A stretch of DNA of 64,000 bases from Rhodohalobacter sp. SW132 (GTDB taxonomy: Bacteria; Bacteroidota; Rhodothermia; Balneolales; Balneolaceae): assembly GCF_003390325.1 (NCBI RefSeq), contig NZ_QUOK01000001.1:1-64000 (forward strand), given 5' to 3'. Positions 24,488 through 33,891 of this stretch are shown here, piece by piece. The position numbers and the translations under genes are program-made. Within the stretch, counting starts at the first letter, position 1. Every line of letters begins with the position of its first letter. The notes beneath the pieces are model-generated. The model saw only the letters and a list, made by a program, of their open reading frames with translations. It was not told the origin of the DNA and searched no databases.

Positions 24488-27205
24488 ATGATAAATCGAT
24501 ATTTACGCTTACTGATTTTTGTATTTGTGATACTAAACTTTCCGCTGATGGTTGAGGCACAGCTTTCGCATCCTCAGGATCAAAGCAGACTTTCAAACAG
24601 AGTTTTTATACCATCAGCGGAATTAGGACAACTATCTGCTATGGATAATTTTCGGTTTGATCAGAGTATGATATCCGGTTTGAATGTGATGTCAACAGAT
24701 AATGGCAGTTCCGATGTGATCGAACCAATCGTCACCGCATTTCAATGGGTGTTTGTACCTGAAATTTTCAGATTTGGCGACGGAAGACGAACTATTGTGA
24801 ACAATAACGGCAGTGTAATCGGTACCAATAATAATACCGCATGGTACTACGATCAGTTCGGCTACACTATAGATACACAACATAATACAATCGTTTGGTC
24901 GATCAATAATTTCGGTATCGCAAGTGGATATATCGGAGATTTCCCGCCTTTGGTAAATTCTGAACATATTCATCGCGATGATTTTGGCGCTTTCAGATGG
25001 AATAGTAGCCCGAACGTTGAGCCCTTCAGGGAATACGCTTATCAAACACATATCAACGACCATGATGTTGTTGCCGGAATTAACCTTTCGCCGGATGGAC
25101 ATAATGGATTGTTTACAGATCCCGGCGGAAACGTTGCGGGCACTAACGGTTTATACCAACCACGTGTGAATGGTATCAACAACAGGGGACATATCGTGGT
25201 GCACTCTTTTACTCAATCCGGAAACGGATTGCTCCATATTATTCGTGACGGCAGTATTACAAATTATGGGAATCTTGGCACGTCTATTGAAGGCGGCCTG
25301 AATATCACCGGATTTAATAACCGCGATCAGGTTCTCTATTTTGAGGCAGCACGCAGCCCGAGTGACGATATTGACAGGTCTTATCTTTTTGAGGATGGAG
25401 AAATCACACAAATCAATTCCAACGAATTACAGTGGGATAGCTACCACGACCTTAATAATGCAGGGCAGATTGTGGGAGAGTATTTTCATGGCGGGTCCGG
25501 CCCACAACGGCGTGCTATATTACTTCAGGATGGTAAATATTATGAATTGACCGAATTGGCCGCAGATTTTCTCGGAGACAACCAGGTACTGACCCGTGCA
25601 TCAGGTATTTCACAAAATGGCTGGATTGTCGGGAATGCGAGTCGCGGCCCCGCTTCAAGATTTCTGCTCAAGCTTGCGGTACCTGAGATCTATTGGGAAG
25701 ATCATCCCGATGATGATCAATTTGCAAATATGTTAAACTGGCTTCAGGTGCAGGTCCCCGGTCCGGCCAATGCAGCAGTTTTCGATACGGACTCTGACGA
25801 ACCCTATTCCGTAGAATTTGCAGCTTCTGGATCAGATAATGATGATGATGACTCAAACGGCTTTGGGGACTGTCCCCCTTATTGTGTTGCCAAGATGGTA
25901 AACAGTAGACAAACGCCGGCTCGCCTGATCGTTCGCGATGACGATGTGACATTGAATCTGAACGAAAACGAAATTGAAATTCCCGGAAATCTACATGGGC
26001 CCGGACTTACTGTTGGAGAGAGTGAGGGTGATGATGGAAAGCTCTCTTTTAAAAACGGAACTCTTCATGCAGTGGAAGCTGTGATTGGCGTGTTTACGGG
26101 CAGTAAAGGTGAGTTAAAAATTTCTGAGAGTTCAGCCAGGATGAATAGCCTGATGACGGTAGTTGGCATAGACGGTACCGGTAAGCTTGAACTATCGAAC
26201 AGTGCAAAAGCAGATATCAATTCACTGATCGTAAACACTGCCGGATTAGCGGTTGGAGGAGGCCTGCCGGGTAAAGGTGATGTTGAAGTTAAATCGGGAG
26301 CGAAACTTGAAGCCTCATCAATTCTAATTGGCGATAAAGGAAAACTGAAATCAGATGAACTAAAGCTTGAACCATTGAGTGGCCAGTCAGAATACCCCGA
26401 AATCAGCACAGATGGCGTGGTGAAAACACCGTTTTTATATATATCCGGTGGTGGAAAAGTTGAACCTGATGATACAGTTTCAGTAAAACCGGGAGCAACA
26501 CTTGCGGGTTTTGGAAAGATAGAGGAGAGTGTTATAAACAGTGGTCATCTCGATCCCGGAATGGTGTTGGATAGTCTCCTTGCTGAACAACAAATGCTGA
26601 CAACCTTTACTATCGATGGCGATTACATACAGAAAGAAGATGGGACGTTATTCATCACTCTCTCTAACGAAAACGGTGATTTAAAAAACGATGCACTGAA
26701 AGTGAATGGCGATGCAAAACTCTCCGGTGCCCTGGTGCTTTCTCTAACCTTAGAGAGTGAAATACTCAATGATGGGCGATTTCTTATCCTTGAGGCGGAT
26801 TCTGTCAGCGGGGAGTTTGATGGATTTTTTGGCCCGGAAGGATTTCCCGATTTTCATATGATCTATGATTCAAACCGGGTCTATATCGAAATCGGTGAAG
26901 TCGCAACAACTATTGCGGGGGATGAAGCAGACCAGCTGCCGAATGAAATCGGGCTCTATCAAAACTATCCCAACCCGTTTAATCCCTCAACAACCATACG
27001 TTTCGCGCTGCCGGAAAGAAGCAACGTTCGACTTGAAGTCTATTCAATGCTTGGTCAGCGTGTTGCCGTACTGGCAGATGAAAATAAGCAGGCAGGATTC
27101 CATCAGGTGGAGTTCAACGCCTCCGGACTCGCCAGCGGCACCTATATATACAGGATGACAGCCGGTGAAGAGGTGATTTCAAGAAAACTGACACTGATTA
27201 AGTAA
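24488..27205 (+). CDS. T9SS-sorted surface protein with HAF-like and adhesin-type repeats
   Basis: A 905-residue secreted protein. A signal peptide of about 25 residues ends in 'MVEAQ'. Residues about 75-400 carry HAF-like repeats of the type 'INDHDVVAGIN' and 'LNNAGQIVGEYF'. Residues about 490-700 contain 'LTVGESEGDDGKLSFKNG', 'GVFTGSKGELKIS' and 'VGIDGTGKLELSNSAKADI', resembling the repeats shared by autotransporter passengers and PEP-CTERM proteins, then a passenger-like beta-helix end 'ATLAGFGKIEESV'. The C-terminal part 'LYQNYPNPFNPSTTIRF' to 'SRKLTLIK' is a classic type A T9SS sorting domain. It should cross the outer membrane by T9SS and be surface-attached or released. The ligand is unknown. 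Confidence 0.9.
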   Translation: MINRYLRLLIFVFVILNFPLMVEAQLSHPQDQSRLSNRVFIPSAELGQLSAMDNFRFDQSMISGLNVMSTDNGSSDVIEPIVTAFQWVFVPEIFRFGDGRRTIVNNNGSVIGTNNNTAWYYDQFGYTIDTQHNTIVWSINNFGIASGYIGDFPPLVNSEHIHRDDFGAFRWNSSPNVEPFREYAYQTHINDHDVVAGINLSPDGHNGLFTDPGGNVAGTNGLYQPRVNGINNRGHIVVHSFTQSGNGLLHIIRDGSITNYGNLGTSIEGGLNITGFNNRDQVLYFEAARSPSDDIDRSYLFEDGEITQINSNELQWDSYHDLNNAGQIVGEYFHGGSGPQRRAILLQDGKYYELTELAADFLGDNQVLTRASGISQNGWIVGNASRGPASRFLLKLAVPEIYWEDHPDDDQFANMLNWLQVQVPGPANAAVFDTDSDEPYSVEFAASGSDNDDDDSNGFGDCPPYCVAKMVNSRQTPARLIVRDDDVTLNLNENEIEIPGNLHGPGLTVGESEGDDGKLSFKNGTLHAVEAVIGVFTGSKGELKISESSARMNSLMTVVGIDGTGKLELSNSAKADINSLIVNTAGLAVGGGLPGKGDVEVKSGAKLEASSILIGDKGKLKSDELKLEPLSGQSEYPEISTDGVVKTPFLYISGGGKVEPDDTVSVKPGATLAGFGKIEESVINSGHLDPGMVLDSLLAEQQMLTTFTIDGDYIQKEDGTLFITLSNENGDLKNDALKVNGDAKLSGALVLSLTLESEILNDGRFLILEADSVSGEFDGFFGPEGFPDFHMIYDSNRVYIEIGEVATTIAGDEADQLPNEIGLYQNYPNPFNPSTTIRFALPERSNVRLEVYSMLGQRVAVLADENKQAGFHQVEFNASGLASGTYIYRMTAGEEVISRKLTLIK

Positions 27206-27212
27206 AGACAGT

Positions 27213-27449
27213 ATGTTTTTTCCCAACGCTTTTTTCGAAACTCCTGCCAGAGCCGGTATGAACGGAGCCGCCCATCATCTTTACGTGCAAGATGAAGAAC
27301 TGATTGCAGGCGGCTGGTTTACCGCATCCAGTGAAACGGAGATAAACTACCTCGCCCGGTGGGATGATGATACGTGGCAGCTGGCAAAACCAGTTTTTAA
27401 TGAGAATCGATATACAGAATTCAATAACCTGAAAAACCCATGTTTTTAA
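27213..27449 (+). pseudogene. Remnant of a propeller-type secreted protein
   Basis: A 78-codon open frame right after the T9SS gene. It encodes 'HHLYVQDEELIAGGWFTAS' and 'INYLARWDDDTWQ', which match one blade of the Kelch/delta-60-like repeats ('GGxFxxAxxxxxNYIARWDGxxW') frequent in long T9SS-sorted proteins. It has no signal peptide, and a single blade cannot form a propeller, so I read it as a fragment left after deletion or recombination. It overlaps the next frame by 10 bp. Confidence 0.5.
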
Positions 27450-28300
27450 TCACCTTTTACGAAGATAAGCCACAAGACGTGAAGTCAGGTCATGCGGATA
27501 TTGAAGAGAACAGTATAACAGATTCCGGCGCCGGTTTTTCCGTTACTATTCCAGTAAAATGGGTGCATCAGTCCACATCAAATGCAATTATTCTCGGACA
27601 TAACACCATTCCGGGAATGGTATTAATATCGCCGGTGGTATCTGATTCAATGGAAAGTCTCAGCAACGAAATTCAGGCGTCTCTGCAACAGAGTGGCGGG
27701 GAGTTTGTTCTTCATGCCCGAGATATGAATGTTGAGGATAATAAAACTCTCAAAGTGACGGTCAGCGGATATTCAGGATTTCAGCAAATCTCAGGTTACT
27801 CGGTGAACCGGCTTTCGCCGCATGGCGGTGGAATTTCTGTAAGCAATGTTGTGGCTTCACAACTTTACAACGAATCGTATGCCGATCTGGTCGGGGAGAT
27901 TTTAAGATCACTAAGATTTTTTGTGCCGGAAGAGACGGAAAAAACCCGATACTGGAAAGGCCGGCTAAGCGGTAAACGCATCTCTAATTCATCGGGTAGT
28001 TACGGGCAGCAAGGAGGCTGGCACGAACGCAATGAGTTCCATCTCTGCAGTGACGGATCCGTTCATGGGAGCAGCAGTTCTGGAGTTTCCGTTGATGTAG
28101 GGTCGGCATACGGTGGCTCACATGGAGGTAGCGGGACAATGCGGGGCAGGTGGCGAATTCGATCGTTCGCGGGGTATCCTGCCATAGAGGCAATGTTTAC
28201 CGACGGCACCGTGAACCGCGTAGTTCTGGCAGAGCAAAATGGGAATATATTTCTGAATAGTGAGCGGTGGTTTGTAACAAATGACGCAAATTGTGGTTGA
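27440..28300 (+). CDS. Hypothetical two-domain protein, probably 5'-truncated
   Basis: A 286-residue frame. Residues about 25-155 ('AGFSVTIPVKWVHQS', 'GMVLISPVVSDS', 'VGEILRSLRFF') have the look of a PsbP/DUF1795-like alpha/beta module. Residues about 165-286 form a small beta-barrel ('YWKGRLSG', 'NEFHLCSDGSVHGSSSS', 'GRWRI', 'GNIFLNSERWFVT') common as a C-terminal module in bacterial exported proteins. Both domains are normally exported, yet there is no signal peptide, no ribosome-binding site before ATG 27440, and an in-frame stop at 27425. This supports loss of the original 5' end. The upstream fragment at 27213 adds to the impression of a rearranged locus. Confidence 0.55.
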   Translation: MFLITFYEDKPQDVKSGHADIEENSITDSGAGFSVTIPVKWVHQSTSNAIILGHNTIPGMVLISPVVSDSMESLSNEIQASLQQSGGEFVLHARDMNVEDNKTLKVTVSGYSGFQQISGYSVNRLSPHGGGISVSNVVASQLYNESYADLVGEILRSLRFFVPEETEKTRYWKGRLSGKRISNSSGSYGQQGGWHERNEFHLCSDGSVHGSSSSGVSVDVGSAYGGSHGGSGTMRGRWRIRSFAGYPAIEAMFTDGTVNRVVLAEQNGNIFLNSERWFVTNDANCG

Positions 28301-28398
28301 TAACCAGATTAAAACGTCGTTGAAATGTCAGCGCGGATGGAGAAGAGTTTCGGGATTTGAAATCTATCCGAAGAGACCAGTAATTATCAATCTTAGAA

Positions 28399-30030
28399 TT
28401 ACCGATTACTCTCTTCAAAATAACGGCGAAGTTCTTCGAGCTCTTCACGACTCCACCCTTCCGGTTCGGTGAGTGCATACCACGAATCGAAATAGTGTTC
28501 GGCAGCGTATTCATGGCCATATCCTGTGGGTTCGGTTCCAAGAAGCATATCAACCGCGAGCTGCACCATCGTAACAACCGGGAACCACCGAAGCTGCTCG
28601 GAAACATCCGGACCACGCGGCTCATTCATCCAGGCAGGGGCGCGGCTAAAGGAACGCGGCTCAAAAAACGTAATCGGGTCACTGGCATATTGTAAATATG
28701 CAATGCGGAACGAACCCCACTCTGCCTCTGCATTATGCAGCCCGCCATTCTGATTGGCAAATCGAACAACCGACCCATCCCGGAATTCAGGCAGCCAGGC
28801 GGGCGAACCGGGATTTCGGCGATCGGTGGTCGTTCGCCAGGTGGTTTTTCTGAAGGGCGGCCCCACCCAAAGTGCACCGTGAAACGGATCATCAATGATA
28901 TCAAACAGATCAAACGAGCGGTCAGAATTGAGAGCGCCCAGGCTAAGGCCATGTAAGTAAAGTCTTGGGCGTGTATCAGCCGGCAGCGATTTCCAGTAGT
29001 TGTAGACCTCATTGAATAGGCCCTGTGCCATTTCTACACCATACTCATCACGAAACATCAGCGAAAGCGGACTCGGGAGATAAGAGTACTGTGCCGCAAT
29101 ACTGGCCACATTCCCGCGATGCAAAAATTCAAGTGTGCTGATGGAGGCCGGATCAACCCATCCTGTTCCGGTAGGAGTGATGATCACCAGGATCTCTCGT
29201 TCAAATGCATTCACCCGAATCATCTCCTGGAGGGCAAGAGCGGCCCTCTCCTCCACCGATTCTGCTGTGTGCATTCCCACATACACACGAATTGGTTCCA
29301 TTACCGGTTGATTTGTGAATGACTGAATTTCTTCCGCTGATGGCGTACGGAAAAGGAAACTTCTACCCGTTCGACCCATGTCTTCCCAGCTTAGCAATGA
29401 GGCCAGGCTCCCTACTTTCATTGGATCGTCCGGTTTTTCAACTTCCGGTTCAATCAGCGAGTCTACCTGTTCATAGGTTGAATCAGCAGTATGCAGTATT
29501 GAAGAGAACAAAACCCCGTCTACAATAGACCAAAACAGGAAAAAAGAGATGATCAGCCCGATTACCATCGAAACCCGCTGCGGCAGAATCAGCTCTATTT
29601 TACGGGTAACAAAACGAAAGGTCCAGCGAATAGCGCGGGCAATCATAATTACTGCTAAAAAAACCATGAGCGCGATCGCACCAATGATCAGGGGCTGTCC
29701 GCTTGCGGTCTCCTCCATCTGCATGAGTTCCCGAATTGAATTTTGCCAGCCGTTAGCCCGCCACAAGAAAATTACAGCAGTTAGAATACTGATTACTGCA
29801 GCAGTAATTTGAAGTTTCTTCTGCGTTTTCTGTTTTGGCTGGGGCATCTGGAAATAGGTATACAGCCAGATAAAAAGCACGCCAATACCATATCCGGCAG
29901 CCATAGAGAGACCTGAAACCAGCCCCTGGTAGAAGTCTGTACGTGGAAGAAGGCTTGGGGTCATGGAGAGGGCGAAGAAAAATGTGCCCACCAATAACCC
30001 GGATGTAGAAAAGTATCGTTTAAAAATCAT
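28399..30030 (-). CDS. Membrane alpha/beta-hydrolase (Abhydrolase_9 type)
   Basis: A 543-residue protein from ATG 30030; a TTG at 30075 would add 15 unlikely residues. The N-terminal half has four to five membrane helices (about 9-25, 38-60, 74-90, 113-133, 153-178), beginning 'GTFFFALSMTPSLLPR', the hallmark of the Abhydrolase_9 N-terminal domain. The C-terminal half is an alpha/beta-hydrolase with nucleophile elbow 'GLSLG' (Ser363) after 'RPRLYLH'. The substrate is unknown; the membrane location suggests a lipid or ester. It is a single gene, convergent with the fragment locus at 27.4-28.3 kb. Confidence 0.88.
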   Translation of the reverse strand: MIFKRYFSTSGLLVGTFFFALSMTPSLLPRTDFYQGLVSGLSMAAGYGIGVLFIWLYTYFQMPQPKQKTQKKLQITAAVISILTAVIFLWRANGWQNSIRELMQMEETASGQPLIIGAIALMVFLAVIMIARAIRWTFRFVTRKIELILPQRVSMVIGLIISFFLFWSIVDGVLFSSILHTADSTYEQVDSLIEPEVEKPDDPMKVGSLASLLSWEDMGRTGRSFLFRTPSAEEIQSFTNQPVMEPIRVYVGMHTAESVEERAALALQEMIRVNAFEREILVIITPTGTGWVDPASISTLEFLHRGNVASIAAQYSYLPSPLSLMFRDEYGVEMAQGLFNEVYNYWKSLPADTRPRLYLHGLSLGALNSDRSFDLFDIIDDPFHGALWVGPPFRKTTWRTTTDRRNPGSPAWLPEFRDGSVVRFANQNGGLHNAEAEWGSFRIAYLQYASDPITFFEPRSFSRAPAWMNEPRGPDVSEQLRWFPVVTMVQLAVDMLLGTEPTGYGHEYAAEHYFDSWYALTEPEGWSREELEELRRYFEESNR

Positions 30031-30329
30031 TTCAACCTGTAATACGGCTGTCGGCAGTTTTTGTGACGATTGCAACGGAAGAAATTAAGAAAATTGTGGA
30101 TGCAAAGCTGAATTAGAATAATAGAGTGGCTTCCAGATATATTTTACCTGTCTGAGTTCTGTTTATGTCTTTCTCTTACGGTCTTCAAATTTAAAAAAGT
30201 ACTCACGTTATCTTGTATTGCGGTCGGTTTACCGGGAACGAAATAAGCAGTATATTGTTTAATATTAAATCAAATAGTTCGGCGCATTGCCGAAACAGAT
30301 TTTTTTGAACAACAATAAAGGGAAGCAAT

Positions 30330-31190
30330 ATGATTTTAGTAACAGGGGCTAATGGTTATCTTGGTTTGGAAACGATACGGAATCTTCGCAGAATTTCGCC
30401 CGAAACTGAAGTGTCGGGATTGGTTCGCAGCCGGGAAAAAGGAGAAAAAGTCAGCGAAGCGGGTGCAGAAGTAAAAATTGGTGATTATTTTGATCCGGCA
30501 TCCCTGGAGAAAGCGTTTAAAAATATTGATGTGCTCCTGCTGATCTCATCCAGCACGATTGAAGATCGGGTAAAGCAGCATGAGAACGTTATTCGTGCCG
30601 CTGAAAAGTCCGGGGTGAAACAGCTGGTCTACACAAGCATGGTAAAGGCCAGTGAAAAAATCAGCCCGCTCGCTTATGATCACGCGGAAACGGAAGAGAT
30701 TTTAGACCGTTCAAATATCGAAACCACGATCAGCAGACACACATTTTATTCCGAACTATTCCCGATGTTTCTTGGAAACGCTCTTGATACCGGGCAGTGG
30801 CATTTCCCATCATCAGGTGAGAAAATGAATGTTGCCTTCCGCACAGAAATGGGTGAAGCACTTGCAGGAATTCTTGCAGATCCTGATCCGCATCGTGGGA
30901 AAACCTATGAATTGACTTCAGGCAGCGCACATACATTCACCGAACTTTCAGAGATGCTGAGCAACATCTCGGGCAAAAAAATCACCTATACCGACGTGCC
31001 GGTAGATTCCTATGTGGAACAGCTGAATAAGGCCGGTCTGCCGGATGAAGTTGTGGGGATGGCTAAACTATCTGCCGAAACCGTGAGCAGCGGTGCCCTT
31101 GATATCACAACCAGCGATCTCAAAAAACTGCTTGGACGAAAACCGGCATCGGTTGAAACCTTTATAAAGGAATTTTTGTCGCAGCATTAA
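30330..31190 (+). CDS. NmrA/QorB-like NAD(P)H:quinone oxidoreductase
   Basis: A 286-residue atypical short-chain dehydrogenase. The dinucleotide motif 'GANGYLG' is at residues 6-12, 'LLLISSS' follows strand 4, and the C-terminal substrate lobe begins near 'RHTFYSELF'. The pattern matches the NmrA/QorB (YtfG) branch that reduces quinones with NADPH. The usual YxxxK catalytic pair is not conserved in this branch. A nitroreductase gene follows 50 bp downstream, so the two may form a redox-stress unit (inference). Confidence 0.88.
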   Translation: MILVTGANGYLGLETIRNLRRISPETEVSGLVRSREKGEKVSEAGAEVKIGDYFDPASLEKAFKNIDVLLLISSSTIEDRVKQHENVIRAAEKSGVKQLVYTSMVKASEKISPLAYDHAETEEILDRSNIETTISRHTFYSELFPMFLGNALDTGQWHFPSSGEKMNVAFRTEMGEALAGILADPDPHRGKTYELTSGSAHTFTELSEMLSNISGKKITYTDVPVDSYVEQLNKAGLPDEVVGMAKLSAETVSSGALDITTSDLKKLLGRKPASVETFIKEFLSQH

Positions 31191-31240
31191 GCAAGACAGT
31201 ATCGGATAAAAATTTACATGACGAACAGCTATATAATTTT

Positions 31241-31900
31241 ATGAACAGACAAACGATTACAGAAACTGAAATGGATTTAATTGATGCCCTGAACTGGCGA
31301 TATGCTGCCAAACGAATGAACGGGCAGCGGGTTCCGGAAGAGAAAGTAGAACGGATAAAAGAAGCGATCGGTTTGTCGGCCTCATCGATGGGACTCCAGC
31401 CCTATTCGATTCTCACCGTTACCGATGATGAGATGAAAAAGAAAATTCGTGCCGCTGCATACAACCAGCCACAGGTGGTTGAAGGCTCGCATATACTTGT
31501 TTTTGCAGCCTGGAAAGAGATTAACGATACATACATTGATGAGTACATGGAGAGGATATCTGATGTGCGGGGAGTTTCGCTGGAATCACTGGCTGATTTT
31601 CGAAATTCAATCAAAAAGATGGTGGCCGGCAACAGCGAACAGCAGAACCATGAATGGGCTGCAAGGCAGATTTATATCGCGCTGGGAACCGGACTGACCG
31701 CAGCCGCTGTTGAAAAAGTTGATGCCACACCCATGGAAGGTTTTGTGCCGGAAAAAGTAGATGAAATACTGGGTCTCCCCGCCCAGGGATTACAAAGCGT
31801 ATCCCTGCTGGTTCTTGGCTACAGAGATGAAGAGAACGATTTCCTCGCTGGTGAGAAAAAAGTGCGGCGTGAAAAGGAGAAACTTTTTGTGGAAGTATAA
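31241..31900 (+). CDS. NfsB-type nitroreductase family protein
   Basis: A 219-residue FMN-dependent NAD(P)H oxidoreductase. N-terminal 'LIDALNWRYAAKRMNGQRVP' and 'LSASSMGLQPYSILTV' are the FMN-binding arginine and serine regions of the NfsB subgroup, and 'WAARQIYIALGTGLTAA' and 'GLQSVSLLVLGY' complete the fold. Such enzymes reduce quinones, nitro compounds or flavins in the cytoplasm as dimers. The ATG at 31241 is used; the ATG at 31271 (MDLIDALNW) would give a length closer to E. coli NfsB and is equally possible. It probably shares a transcript with the upstream QorB-like gene. Confidence 0.9.
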   Translation: MNRQTITETEMDLIDALNWRYAAKRMNGQRVPEEKVERIKEAIGLSASSMGLQPYSILTVTDDEMKKKIRAAAYNQPQVVEGSHILVFAAWKEINDTYIDEYMERISDVRGVSLESLADFRNSIKKMVAGNSEQQNHEWAARQIYIALGTGLTAAAVEKVDATPMEGFVPEKVDEILGLPAQGLQSVSLLVLGYRDEENDFLAGEKKVRREKEKLFVEV

Positions 31901-32627
31901 GCTAAATGTGTTCATTCCTGATTCGATTGAAATACCTTTGTAACCTGAGTGCTATTTAAAAAAATGGCAAAATCAGTATTACTTAAACTTGATCCTGAAT
32001 GAAAAACTATCAGTGGATCTAACTGCCGGCAGTGATTTTATAGCGATCACAGACCGGAGTACAAATGTATTTAATCCGACACGACGGCCGGGTCAAGTCC
32101 GTGAATATCTGATTGGATTGCAATTTTGTGTCTGGAAATAGATTTAAGGCAGCAATCATCTTTATGAAGAGTTCTTTTTGATTGGGATCTGACTTAAATA
32201 ATGAGCCACTCATGCAGGGAAAGGACTGCGTATTTCACGCGATTGACTGTAAATGGATGTAAACCGATGCCCAATATTCCCCTTCTCACTCCATTTAAAA
32301 TGTATTAACGGAATTAAATTTTAACCTTCAATTTGAAATGGTTACCATATCCCGTCTTTCAAAATATTGAAACCATGAGTTGAGTCATGAAATTTGGCAA
32401 TAAATTGATCTCCATGGAGTGAATTTACTTTTACTGCCGCCATAGAAACGTATAAAACTGGTTTTCGGAAAAATATCATCACAGTTATTTATGTGTGAAT
32501 CCATTCACAAACTATTCTGAATGAAGTATTGCTGTAAAATCATGGAAATGTATTTACAGCAAAAATATGGCGACACAAAACCAACCGATCCTATCACATC
32601 AAAAACAGAATTAGCGAAATACATTAG
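31901..32627. other. 727-bp intergenic region with candidate operator
   Basis: No convincing gene; the minus-strand frame at 32019-32213 has no coding character. It includes the 10-bp palindrome CTGCCGGCAG (32023-32032) and, close to the transporter start, the long inverted repeat at 32529-32562. The size and AT content suggest regulatory sequence for the metal-transport genes, or remains of lost sequence. Confidence 0.5.
32529..32562 (+). promoter_or_regulatory. Candidate operator upstream of the NRAMP-like gene
   Basis: TTGCTGTAAA (32529-32538) and TTTACAGCAA (32553-32562) form a perfect 10-bp inverted repeat with a 14-bp spacer, centred about 80 bp before ATG 32628. The spacing of the half-sites (24 bp centre to centre) is more like binding by two dimers, or a looped dimer, than a compact 19-bp Fur box. 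The Fur-family gene at 34812 is a plausible but unproven regulator. Confidence 0.5.
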
Positions 32628-33875
32628 ATGAAAGAACTCTTTAACAACTTCTTTGACAAGTACGGTCTCTCCTTCATTATGGTTGCAAGTTATTTTGGCT
32701 CGGGCTCCATTTTTATTGCGAGTCAGGCTGGCGTAGAATATGGCTATTTGTTGATTTGGGCGGTAATTGGAGCCGTTCTTCTCGGGTTTATGGCGCAGGA
32801 TATGAGTGCACGGCTGGGAATATTCGGGGATACGCTGATGACATTCATCCGAAAAAAACTTGGCAAACAGCTCTCCCTGGTCATAGCACTGTTTCTTTCT
32901 ATTGGCTGTATCGCATGGACGCTCGCCCTGACCGGTGCGGTGGGAATGAGTTTTGAAGTACTGACCGGCGGGGCTGTCTCATGGCAGCCGCTGGCGGTGG
33001 TTACCGGAATCTGCGCCATACTGGTTGGAATTTTGAATTATAACTACGTAGAGAAAGTGATGACAGCCATGATGTTTCTGCTCTTGGTTCTCTATTTGGT
33101 CGTAGCCGGAGCCAGCGGCCCAGACATGATGGAGGTAGCGGCAGGGTTTGTTCCCTCTATCCCTGACGTAAACGCGATGCTTCTGGGCGCTGCAATTCTG
33201 GGAACAACGGCACTTTGGCCAAATTTCTTTCTCGAATCCATTCTTGTAAAACGAAAAGGGTGGCATTCAAAAAAACACGTGAAAGCGATGCGCACCGACC
33301 TGAAGATGGGGTACACGGTGGGAGGAATTATCACTGTGTCTATTATCATTGTGGCAGCTGCAGTGTTGAGGCCGGCGGGGTATACCGAGCTGTCAACTTT
33401 TACAGCACCGGGTGAAGCACTCGAGATGGTGCTGGGCCAGTGGGCCATGATTGTGTTTCTTATCGGTGTGATCGCGGCGGCGTTTAACAGCATTGTGCCA
33501 ATTATGTGGACGGTGCCTTTTATGATTCTTGAAGCACTGGATATTGACCACGAAGATGGCACCAGTAATTTGTTTAAACTCATTTTTTCTGGTGGGATTT
33601 TAATCGGGATGTTCTCTCCGCTTGTTGCTCACATCACCGGTTTGAGTGTGGTTGAGATGATTACACTTTTCCCGGCGTATAACGGCGTGTTTGGACTTCC
33701 GATTACAGCAGCTCTCCTGTTCTGGGCAGTGAATGACAAAAAACTGATGGGTGTGCATGCAAACGACTGGAAGCTGAATGCGGTCAACAGTATCTTGGTT
33801 ATTTTCTCAATCTACATTGCAATCAACTCCGCACGGGGTGTTCTCAATGCGATTTTCGGTGGAATGTTAGTGTAA
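32628..33875 (+). CDS. Divergent NRAMP-like transporter lacking canonical metal ligands
   Basis: A 415-residue inner-membrane protein with about 11 helices and the NRAMP/APC fold pattern. The helix-1 region 'VASYFGSGSIFIASQAG' aligns with NRAMP 'DPGN', but the Asp, Pro and Asn are absent (GSGS). The helix-6 region 'LGTTALWPNFFLESILV' aligns with 'GATVMPHNLYLHSALV', but the metal-binding Met and the His are replaced. It therefore belongs to an NRAMP-related branch whose substrate cannot be assumed to be Mn2+ or Fe2+. The neighbours (TauE/SafE permease 16 bp downstream, Fur-family regulator, Zn/Cd ATPase) suggest a metal-linked role. A strong inverted repeat lies upstream. Confidence 0.85.
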   Translation: MKELFNNFFDKYGLSFIMVASYFGSGSIFIASQAGVEYGYLLIWAVIGAVLLGFMAQDMSARLGIFGDTLMTFIRKKLGKQLSLVIALFLSIGCIAWTLALTGAVGMSFEVLTGGAVSWQPLAVVTGICAILVGILNYNYVEKVMTAMMFLLLVLYLVVAGASGPDMMEVAAGFVPSIPDVNAMLLGAAILGTTALWPNFFLESILVKRKGWHSKKHVKAMRTDLKMGYTVGGIITVSIIIVAAAVLRPAGYTELSTFTAPGEALEMVLGQWAMIVFLIGVIAAAFNSIVPIMWTVPFMILEALDIDHEDGTSNLFKLIFSGGILIGMFSPLVAHITGLSVVEMITLFPAYNGVFGLPITAALLFWAVNDKKLMGVHANDWKLNAVNSILVIFSIYIAINSARGVLNAIFGGMLV

Positions 33876-33891
33876 ATTAAAAAGGATTTTT

